Source: Linum tenue (Eukaryota > Streptophyta > Magnoliopsida > Malpighiales > Linaceae). From it: a stretch of DNA of 64,000 bases. The notes beneath the pieces are model-generated. The model was not told the origin of the DNA and searched no databases. It was given only the letters and a program-made list of their open reading frames with translations. The position numbers and the translations under genes were made by a program. The stretch lies in contig CAMGYJ010000002.1 in assembly GCA_946122785.1 (NCBI GenBank), positions 25,270,492 to 25,334,491 of the forward strand. Direction: 5' to 3'. Of this stretch, positions 32,601-41,791 are shown in pieces (the stretch's first letter is position 1; each line of letters starts with the position of its first letter).

Positions 32601-35600
32601 ACCCCCCACCCCCCCCCCCCACCCCCCACGACGAGTTGATTAACACAAGCATGATAAACCATAAAAGAGGAGCAGAATGAAGATCAAATCACTCCAGATA
32701 TAGAAGTAACTAGATATAAATGTTAATTACAAATACATAACATGATCAAAGCATGAGGGAAGATAAAACCTTATCAAAACGGCAAGCCTCAAGCGCCGTG
32801 AATGTAGAATCAGCAGCTTCGGCTGAAACTAAGCTGCAGGAATGGACTGCTAAGGCAGTTAAAGCATCAGCTCCAGCCTTGCGTGTTGGCCAATCTGTAC
32901 TGCTAAGGCAGTCGTGAATACTCTGCAGCAATGGTTGCAAGCTTTGTGGAGCAACTGCTCCTACCTGCACGTTATTCAATCCTCCTTACAAGTCTGGATA
33001 TGGTCCCATTCATGCAGAGCCATAAAGTCAAGTATTCACTAATTAACATTCTAGAACAATCCTAGTCACATAATGCAACAGCATGGATTCCATTGATTTT
33101 GTTTCACCTCATTCTTTTCGTTAGATACAGCATACAGAGAACAAAGAAGCGGGGATTATAACATCCAGATGTTTAGGGAAGTAACTTCATTTTCATATTT
33201 CTTTCCTAAATAATTTCTGTGACATGTATCAAATCGGGTCTTAACCTATACGACAGTATCTCATTGCCTCTGTCACATCAACCTAGTAAATAAACAAAAA
33301 GAACACAAAAATGTCAGAATATACATTGATATCGCATAATTAAAACCTGTGAGAAGATGGAGACAGTGCTCAAAACTGAAGCCTTGGCTCGAAAACTCTT
33401 ACTACTCAGCACTCTACAAATCCTAGGGAATAGATCCTTAAATTCTGCTCCTACAGTGTTGTTGGTTGCAGCACACTCCACCATCTTTGCCATGCAAATA
33501 GCTGCTTCTGATTGCACAACTTCATTCTGCTCCCTCAAAGCATCAAATAATGGTCCCACAAATAATTTTAATCTGGCCTCATTGACTACCTCCTGTTTCA
33601 AGTATAACCCTGACAAAATCCCAATAGCTCTGCAGCAAGCTTTCCTTACACTGGGGTCCGGATCTTTCAACATTTTAACAATGTGGGTAACGATTCTACT
33701 CAAAGTGGGTAATCTTAAGTCACAATGATATTGACAACAAAGTGAGAGTAAATAGATAGATTCCCTCCTGATTATAGGTTTATTAATAGGATCAGAGGAA
33801 CTGGAATATAGAGCATTGAGAAGTACTGGAAGATCACTAAGAGACAGGTTTCGCACAATGGAATCAAGGTCTTTGACTGCAATATTGTAGGTGTCATTAT
33901 CAGCCACTTTAGACAAAGACGTTAGGATCTGCTGCTTGAGGGAAACCTGGGCAAAATGGGTGGACAGAGAGGACGACCAAGAGATTCTAGGACTTTGTAG
34001 GTTTACCTCTGAGCTCATTTTGCATGGTTTGCAGAGAGGACGCAAAAAAAAAAAAAAAAAATTTGATTGACCAGACGAAAGAAATTATATCCACAAAGTA
34101 AGATCCATATGAAATTTTAAAGCAAAAACCCATAGAAGAATGAGATCATCCAGAACCTCTCATAAGATGAAAACAGGGGAATAAAACCTTTCAATAGAAA
34201 AGGGCAATAGAAGGACAAATAAGTTTGCAGCCTGCCTGTTTATGTTCTACATTTAGTCTAAAATTGGAGATGCCTTTGAATAGATTGTCACCTATGATCT
34301 AAAGATAAAAGACTATTCCTTTCTTACAATCTAGAACTGGGGGCTTGAGCAGACATCTGAAACATATGAATACATATGGATACAAGATCGCCATCTTCTA
34401 CTTCAGTGCTATCAGTAACTAAAAGAACAAACACAACTAGGCCACTAACCAAATATCCACCAGATTGCAACAGATCATGAAGCATGATGATAAATTCATC
34501 TTCATTTGCAATCCCTTTAGACACCAAGGAAAAGGAAATGCACCAAAGACCAACTTGTAGACAAGAGTGATGGAATATAAGCCACACACCACATAACAAC
34601 CATTTACTAAATGTGCCAGAACTCAATTTATACGTTCATTATTCACCCATTGAAACTTAAACTTCAATTGATACCATCAGATTAGAAAGGGAACCATCAA
34701 CAACAAAAGCCCCCAACTACTTCTAAGCTGACCAACCAAACATGAGAATTTAATCAATTTATCAAATCAAGGAATTAAGAAGTGCTTCAAAACTGGTTGA
34801 CTTTTAGCTCGAAATAGATCCAAGCACAAAGCAATGCGAGAAGGTTGACCAATTCGGGAATCTATGAGTGGCGGAGGGATAGTGGCTAAAATGAACAGCA
34901 TTCAATAATGGCAATGCTCATACCTGGGACAAACTGGTTACAACACCCAACAGAGCTGCTTTCGCCTGGAAATTCTGTCCATTGAGCAGCTTACAAATCC
35001 TGGAACAAAGCTTCTGAAAAGCGGCTACCGGAGCACCACCACCACCACCAGGACCAGAACCCTCCTTGTCCACGCCAGCAGCGCACTCAATCATTTTAGC
35101 CATACAAGACGAAGCGCCCGCCTGCACAACTTTGTTATGCTCTCCCATAGCCTCGAACAGCGGCCTGACGAACAACCCCACCACATGCCCGCCGCCATTA
35201 TTCCCCTCGCCACCATCACCTTCCCCGCCGCCCTTGAGATACAAACCGGACAAAACACCAATCGCGTCGCGGCAAGCATCCCTCACGCCCGAATCGGAAT
35301 CTTTAAGCCTCTTAACAATGTGGGTAATTACTTTGGCCAGATGGGGAAGCGTCAATTCCCGGTGGGACTGGCAAACGAGGGCGAGCAAGTTGAGGGACTC
35401 TTTCTTGACGGAGGGTTTGGCGGTGGACTGCTCGGAGAGGGTGTCGTAGAGGGAATTGAGGAGCATTGGGAGGACTTCAGGGGAGAGGGTGTTGATAATG
35501 GAGTGGAGTTCCTCGAGCGCGATCTGATGGGTGTCCCGATCGGCGAGCTTAGAGAGGGAAGTGATGATTCGCTGTTTGAGCTCCACCATGGCCATGTGGG

Positions 35601-35688
35601 CGGCGAGGGAGGAAGATCTCGAGCTGGATTGTGGAGTTTGGGTCGTGGGTTTCGCATTTCTGGCAGATTTAGCCCCCTGGGTGCTCAT
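29634..35688 (-). CDS. SP2L: SPIRAL2-like / TORTIFOLIA1-family microtubule-associated protein
   Basis: Exons (minus strand, in order): 35688-34924, 32964-32770, 32367-32262, 32156-31522, 31437-30547, 29831-29634. They join in frame to 2790 bp (929 residues plus stop), slightly longer than the Arabidopsis relatives. The start MSTQGAKSARN was chosen because it begins the family-like Ser-rich leader. The N-terminus holds TOG/HEAT repeats (MVELKQRIITSLSKLADRDT; VITHIVKRLKDSDSGVRDAC), continued in exon 2 (DCLSSTDWPTRKAGADALTA). The middle has the conserved words VVILKKRAPAL and LLQLERQQTHLM. Exon 5 has MVTLENRVRGLERVVEDMA (coiled coil) and GPSARSVWQASKDEATLEAI. The C-terminus ends WGIELQQFDK. Plant homologues bind microtubules, favour minus ends, and control cortical array order and the handedness of organ growth. 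TORTIFOLIA1 itself is the main alternative. No break was found. Confidence 0.9.
32601..32630. repeat. C-rich simple repeat
   Basis: Runs of 7 to 10 C broken by single A, inside intron 2 of the SPIRAL2-like gene (G-rich on the transcribed strand). Confidence 0.8.
33347..34018 (-). CDS. second, diverged first exon (TOG domain) of the SPIRAL2-like gene
   Basis: A 672-bp open frame (224 codons from MSSEVNLQ) lies inside intron 1 of the gene above. It aligns along nearly its whole length with exon 1, for example LKQQILTSLSKVADNDTYNI against LKQRIITSLSKLADRDTHQI, and IVTHIVKMLKDPDPSVRKAC. It ends in the same phase with a matching donor, SIFSQ| against SLSQ|, so it can splice directly to exon 2 to give an 898-residue protein. 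It lacks the Gly-rich loops of exon 1. There are no stops despite heavy divergence, which suggests selection. No acceptor in the phase needed to join exon 1 to it was found, so an alternative first exon with its own promoter (34019-34923) is more likely than a cassette exon. It could also be the stump of a lost tandem gene. Confidence 0.65.
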
Positions 35689-36165
35689 TGCTGAACAGCA
35701 AACGCTGGAGAGATGGGAGGAAGAAAGCAACGTGGGGAACTCGCAGAGATTGCAACTGCAGGAAGGGAAGGAATGAGGTTGCAGAAAGGAGGGAAGGGTG
35801 GGACTGGAGAATGGAGTGAGAAGGAAGGTAAAGTTTGGATTTGGTGGGGTGGGCCGTGGGGAGACCGGGAGAGGCGAAGGAAAAGCAAGCTACAATCTCT
35901 CGCTGGCTTGTGAAACTGTTGAGAGAAAATGAAAGAGAGAGTCCCAGACCCAGTCCCAGGAAGAGAGTGGAGGTGAGAGAGGGGAGTGGAAACAGAGAAG
36001 AGGGAGAGAGGAAGGACCGAAGGAGGGCCCTCTCGTTGTTTGAATTTGGGAAATTGAAGAAACATTTTCTGGCTTTTTTGTTTTCGAATCTTTCAAAATT
36101 GAAAATTAGGGTTCATAATCGAATTTTAGGTATTCGGGGGAAATTGGAAATTATCTGGTTGTAGT
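35689..36165 (-). promoter_or_regulatory. probable 5' UTR/promoter of the SPIRAL2-like gene
   Basis: The stretch upstream of the start codon is pyrimidine-rich in gene sense (many TCTCTC/TTCC words), as plant leaders often are. It turns AT-rich beyond about 36060. No TATA box was pinned down. Confidence 0.4.
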
Positions 36166-37307
36166 TGTACAAGAGACAGACTGTTTTATAACTTATTAAC
36201 TTTGGGTTGGTTTGGAAGTTGTCACCGTGTGTATAATATTATATACGTATTATTGAATTTAATGCATTGTAAAATACAATATTTGGTATGTATGATTGTG
36301 TATGTCAAATAAACTAAAAACTGAGACAAAATAATGTCAACATTTAAAAAAACAATATCAGCACAACAATCACAACTAAAAGCTGAGATAACAATCACTT
36401 ATTTTGAGTGATAGTTTAGCTACATCACAGAAACAATCAATGTATTGTTTCTCCTAAAAAATCGGGGAAAATGATGCATTCTAAACAATACATGTATAGT
36501 AACAATCTCATCAAAATAATCGCAACTTCCAAACGACCCTTGTTATAGTTGTTACTGCGGTTTGTAGTGTTTATAAAACTTATTTGTAATGCCTATAAAC
36601 AAACTTTATGTTCCTAATTTGTAACTTTGTACAAGTTGTATGCTTATTTTGTAAATTTAATATGTATGGTATGATAGAGACAGTTGTTATGATTTTGAAA
36701 TTATTGTTATGATTTTGAAATTTGAGAGCGACTTAGATAGTGGATATACAAGATTTTTCCACCTTTCAACCTTAAAAATGTCATCCAACAATAGAATAGG
36801 GCCTCATGGATGTCACACTGGTAAATGATGTTTATGATGATAAATTGAAGATAAACAACAGATGGTTAGGGCCTTCTTCCTCGCCTTATGCGCTATGGAG
36901 GAAGGCACAGCTTATTGGCTCACAATAATATTTGACGGGATATCTCATGCGTCATGTGCATTTATTTAGCTACGAAATATAGATTTATGAGCAATGAAGA
37001 GTATGTGTGTGTTTAAAACTCCACAAAAGGATGGAAAATCACTGTTATATGAGAAATGTTGGTCACTCTCTAACTTGGTTTATTACATAATACATACTAT
37101 TTACTAGTTGAGAGCTTATTCGTGAAATGAACGTGACGGTTTTGGTGCTCATTTTGAAGAAAAAGTGCATAACGAATATGATGTAGTTTAGACTAATTGA
37201 TATATCACTCGGAGTCTCGGTACATTTAATCAGGTAACAAAAGCCACTTGGGATCTAGATAACATCGAAATTTGTGTTATTTACCCTTCATATTGAGGTT
37301 TGTTTCA
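36166..37307. other. intergenic DNA, nothing recognised
   Basis: AT-rich, with only short frames. No gene, RNA gene or clear repeat boundary seen. Confidence 0.5.
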
Positions 37308-38710
37308 TGCCAATTCATGTGCATAAATGCTTAAACGTCGTCAATTGCATCCCTATTCCGTTCATATTTGAATTCGATGTGATTTTAGAGTGTGTTAGAC
37401 GATATATGCGAATTAGGTACAAAACAAGAACAAGATCACAAGTGTAGCAAGGTGGCAGAAGACTGAAGATCGTGGCCTAGAAGTAAAGATCACGACCGAG
37501 ATCCTGGACCGCAAAGACAAGTTGAAGATCCCGGCATAGATGCCCAAGATCGCGGCCGCGAAGAAGGTGCCGAGGAGAAAATGAGAGTTTCCCTAGTCGA
37601 ATCACGGCCACAATGTATTTTGACCGCGAGGAAGATCGTGGCCGCGATTCGAAGATTGCGATCGCGAAGTCAGCCCTGGATCTCCTCAATCTGGAAGGCC
37701 AGTATGACTGCATTTCAAGATCGCGGCCTCTCCTCTGAAGATCCTGCCCGCGATCTCTGCCCTTCTGGCCGTGAACTTGTCCGTCCTCTTATTGCCTATA
37801 AATTAGAGACCCCTTTCTCCTTTTACAAGAGCTCATTTTGAGAGAAGAATTTATGGTTTTAGAGAGAGAGAAGAGAGAGAAGCTAAAGGAAGGATAAGAG
37901 GAGAAGGAGCTAGAAGAGAGGAGGCATCTTCCTCAACCTCAAGTCTTCTTCAATTTCTTCTATGTATCTTATTCCCTCCTTTATGAAGTAGTCCTCTAAG
38001 GTACTAGGGGTTCTAAACCCCAAACCCTAGTTTTAGGGTTTACTATGTATGTATGGATATTTTAGGGTTTGAATGAATGAATGTGTTTATCTAGTTGATT
38101 CTATTGCTATTCTATCTTTGATTGTGTTTGGGTAAGTCGCCCTAATCTTCTCTATTAGCCTACTTTATGCTTCTACTCTCGGTATGGAGTTCTAATGTTA
38201 GACAAGTATGCACCGTCAAGCAAATCGAGGTAGATGTATGAATAGGGACCTATGGTGGTCAAGGCGAGCGAACCCCTGCTATAGGTAGCCTTCCTAGATA
38301 GAACCCGGGATAAAACCTCAGTGTGGACGGTGGATAGTATCCATTTAAAGTAGCTATATGCTTAGTGTCCCAGATATGATAGCCTAGATCGAGGTGACTT
38401 TATATGGGTCTAGGGGAGATGCACTCGGAGGTGTGTGGATAACCAAAAAAGCCCACGAAAACGAGATCACTCACCACATTCGATAACCCTAAGTATTTAT
38501 ACATGCGTAGTAACCCTAGGCTAGGGTGGGGGATAGTTCCCCGAAGTACCTGATTTTATCTTTATTCAATCTCTAAAGCTAGTAGTTCCCTCAAATCCTC
38601 CACTCAAACCTCCAAAACCGATTAACTAATTAACAATCAGATGGGAAGTAGGCTAGGATACCAGGACCTGTGTAAAATACGACCTTGATTACCACTATAC
38701 GATAATGTCA
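37308..38710 (+). mobile_element. solo LTR-like block, second gypsy type
   Basis: Possible limits are tgccaattcatgtgcataaa on the left and gataatgtca on the right. Inside is a palindrome array (37460-37775), a TATA box CTATAAATT (37796-37804), a GAGAGA-rich leader, and a 3' part with accctagttttagggtttac and a closing ctgtgtaaaatacgacctt, which resembles U5 ends of Tat/Athila LTRs. No matching 5-bp duplication was found, so the limits are approximate. Confidence 0.45.
37460..37804 (+). promoter_or_regulatory. GATCGCGGCCGCGATC palindrome array plus TATA
   Basis: The word gatcgcgg (variants gatcacgg, gatcgtgg) and its complement recur about ten times, including cgcggccgcg near 37551. CTATAAATT follows at 37796-37804. 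Same architecture as the arrays at 8873-9140 and 18021-18280. Confidence 0.45.
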
Positions 38711-38747
38711 TCTTAGGTTAAACTTGGCTTAAGATGGGGTAGTTGTT

Positions 38748-38917
38748 GACACGCGTTAACTATTGACAATAATCTGCACGGACTCAAGTGATTAGATCTT
38801 GATATGTATCCTATCGTGCTTAGTGAGGTAACAATAGATCTTGATATGTATCCTATCGTGCTTAGTGAGGTAACAAAAGCTCCTTTAACGCGTGTCAGAT
38901 TATTGTCAATAGTTAAC
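38748..38917. repeat. compound tandem and inverted repeat
   Basis: Two perfect 42-bp tandem copies (38793-38834 and 38835-38876, beginning tagatcttgatatgtatcct) sit between inverted arms at 38748-38776 and 38885-38917. The arms share the words gacacgcgttaa and ctattgacaataatctg, but in circularly permuted order, as if each were cut from a tandem array of a 28-29 bp unit. Confidence 0.8.
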
Positions 38918-38930
38918 TGGCTAATTGGCA

Positions 38931-40136
38931 TGGTTTGAGTTTTTGGACAAATCTCAAGGCCAGAAGGATTACCTGGTTAATTGGCATGATTGTAAGCCTA
39001 AAGTTGATGGTGGTCTAAGTTTGTAAAAGGCTAAAGAGCTTAATCTCACTTCTCAATCTAATTAGCATAAAAGATTTTAAAAATCCTTGATGAGCTATAA
39101 GTGTTCAAGCTAAATATTGCACGTTCGGCCAATTATGGTGGAAGGAATGCATATGAACTTCCGAGATGACGAGCAATCCAGCTTCTAGAACAACCACCAG
39201 ATCAATAGAGGTGAAATTCTACTCGACCATGTGAAGCGAGATGTGTCATCAAAGAACCCTAACCACTTAGTCATTGTGTTCATTACACCCCAAGGTGAGT
39301 GGGATTGAGAGCTTACTAACCAATACTCGACGATAAATAAGACGTCATCAGTGATGAAAATACAATGACTGGTGCTAATGACCACATATTTATAAGAGTT
39401 GGTCGCCACATCAGCAAAAGTTAACGAAGACTAACGGCCAGTGACCAAACTTGAACTGTTAACCTAATTTAAGTGACTACGAATGGAATAAAGTAATCAT
39501 AGTGGCTAGCGTGAAATTTACTAGTAATTCAAGTGACCAAACTTGCAATTTAGCCTTTGAATAATATAGGTGTTGGGGAAAAAAATAGCTACTAGGGAGA
39601 AAAGAGCAAGGCAAATTGTGGGTTGGTGAAGAAATTTTTCTAGGGCTAATCTGCAATTTGACACATAAAATAAAAAAAAATGGTGGGATGCGCGTGTGGG
39701 GTGAATGCACTTCCCCCCACCCCCTTCTTTTTGGCTAGTTTCTTGTCTTCTCTACTATCCCTTGCAACTGAATTTTTTATTTTAGCACTTCTTGTCTTTT
39801 TGTGAGCCAAATTTGACCCTCCTAAATTCCCAAAATTCCACACTTCCACTTTTTAACACTTGTCATAACATCCCAAAAGTGTCAAAATTTGGCACTTTCA
39901 ACCCTGCCATTCTAGATGGTCTAAGGAAGAAAGCGAAGGGGGAAGAGAGGTGGGGCCAAGTTGGTGGGGGGAAATGTGATGGTGGAGCTAGGGAGAGATG
40001 AAAGATGAGGAAGGAGGTGTGGGGTCGGAGTGGTGATTGGTTTTGATTTTTAATTTTTTGTTATATTTATAAATATTATTATATTATAATTTAATATTTT
40101 ATACTTTTATTTACACTCTCCTACTTTTTTCTCGGC
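38931..40136. other. intergenic DNA, nothing recognised
   Basis: No gene. Short words such as gtgaccaaactt (39441-39550) resemble the dispersed repeat listed at 40137. Confidence 0.45.
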
Positions 40137-40350
40137 TAAATTACACGTTTGGTCACCCAAATTATACAAATATTTTACGTTTGCCACCCGAATCACTTTC
40201 CTTTCTTATTCGTCATTAACTTTACGAATCTTTTGACAATTAGTCACCGGCTGTTAGACTCCATTAAATTTGTCCTACGTGGCAGTCAACTATAAAGTTG
40301 ATCGTTAACTAGATGATGTGGAAATTGAAAAATTAAAAAAAATTATTTTC
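40137..40350 (+). repeat. dispersed repeat, inverted copy of 56300-56530
   Basis: Words such as aaattacacgtttggtcacc, cactttcctttcttattcg, gactccattaaatttgt and caactataaagttgat recur as their complement at 56300-56530. The two copies face each other across the F-box locus and its insertions. Probably a MITE or a transposon end. Confidence 0.7.
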
Positions 40351-40754
40351 ACACCTCATCATTAGGGAGTGCAAGACAGCAGGAGGTGGTGGAAGTGGTC
40401 GATCCCAACTGACTTGTCAATACGTGTTAACAGCCCATTCGACCACTCTCCAAACTCCCACAACGACACCCAAGTTTCAACCTTAATTTTGTGAATCTCT
40501 TCCCTCCTTCATTCACAACCACATTTAACATGAGAGTAGAGATAATAGTGTCTCCATATGACATTATGTTCATGTTTATGACGTTATGGTGCAAGCTGAG
40601 ATGTTTTTACTTTGTATCTTTGTTATGTACTAAGATTTAGAGTATCAAAATTATTCATGCATGTTAGGATTAATGTTTTAAGGCAAATAACAATTATTTT
40701 TCTTGGTTATTGGTTCAATTTTTTGTGTGGTTGACTAAACAAATTATTCATTTT

Positions 40755-40926
40755 TCGTTGAGTGTGGTCTATCTAGACCAGACCGAACCAGACCGCACAG
40801 GCGTGGTCTGGACCGGACCGTATAGTCTGTGGTCTGGTCTGTGGTCTATACTTTAGCCTCTCGGTCTGGACCATAGACCGTATATATGGTCTGGTCTGGA
40901 CCATACCGCACCGTTTCCCAACCCTA
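40755..40926. repeat. GGTCTGGACC-rich palindromic tract, hAT-MITE-like
   Basis: About 150 bases are built from ggtctgg, ggaccg, agaccgaacc and their complements, so most of the tract can fold on itself. It ends near accgtttcccaaccctaa. Dense CCGGACC-type words of this kind occur in some non-autonomous hAT elements, but no target duplication was confirmed. Confidence 0.4.
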
Positions 40927-40929
40927 AGC

Positions 40930-41404
40930 AGGGTCGGGCTCCGGGTAGATTTTGAGCGTCGGATCTATATCCTCCTCCCACCATTCTTTTCCAAGTTTCT
41001 ATTTATCCCTTCCCTTCCCTGCGAGCGATCAAAGCTAAATCTAAGAAGACCATCCCGCTTTCCTCTCTTACCCACCATCTCTTCTCACCGATCTTTTCGT
41101 CTTCACGATTTGCCTTTTGTCTTTTCGCATCATCTTCTCGATCACCTCATCATTGTTTCTTTCTCTGCCTTCCACTCCACAATTTCAAATCTCTGGCCCC
41201 AATCCATTCATTCATGTCTTTCTTTACCTGCCCCTTCCGCATATTAGATCTACCAATCCCCCCCTTCGTTCTCCCTCTAAAAAACCCACCTCTTAGATCT
41301 CTCCCCCTCCCCCCCCCCCTCTCTCTTCTCCTCTGGGTATTCCTTGTCTCTTCTCTATTTCTCTATCCCTTCTGTATCTAAGGAGGGGAAAGCCCAATTA
41401 CACG
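40930..41404 (+). promoter_or_regulatory. severed promoter/5' UTR of the F-box gene
   Basis: A pyrimidine-rich stretch (many TCTCTT and CCTTCC words) ends at the copia insertion. If the element is removed, it runs straight into the start codon at 55765, eight bases beyond the duplicated GGACA. It looks like a normal plant leader. Confidence 0.55.
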
Positions 41405-41409
41405 GGACA

Positions 41410-41776
41410 TAACAACGCTTTGTTTGGAAAACCCTAAAACCCTAGGTTCTTCTCATTTCACTCTTCAGCTTATATAGCTGAGTTTGACAGTAAAAAGTTC
41501 AGCAGTAGCTTACAATTCAAGAAAGAAGACAAAACGTAGGGAAAAAGAAAGTACAGGCCGAAAATGGTAAAATGTTGAAATAAGAAGATCAGGTACTGAT
41601 TGATACTTTGCCAAAAACGACGTCACTACATGAACGTTTGTTTAACTCTGCTGATGGTGGAACGGCGTCGCTTTGAATCATCTCCTTCCCTCTTGTAGAT
41701 GAATCTGCTCCATTGTTGACCGTTGGATATTTGAATTGCAGCGGAAGCGGTAAAAATCTTCCATTTTCCCCTGATA
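41410..41776 (-). repeat. copia 3' LTR (left copy)
   Basis: A 367-bp direct repeat of 55388-55751. A TATA-like GCTATATAAGC (element sense) lies at 41469-41479. Confidence 0.9.
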
Positions 41777-41791
41777 CCCCCCCTCAAGCTT
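41777..41791 (-). other. copia polypurine tract
   Basis: In element sense AAGCTTGAGGGGGGG, directly before the 3' LTR. Confidence 0.8.

Noticed and set aside
33347..34018. Cassette exon spliced between exon 1 and exon 2
   Set aside because: No acceptor in phase 0 was found upstream of the conserved region, although an 18-base T run (gene sense) precedes it. An alternative first exon fits better.
35066..35694. Plus-strand frames across SPIRAL2-like exon 1 (for example 35137-35694)
   Set aside because: Reverse-strand shadows of the TOG exon with no family similarity.
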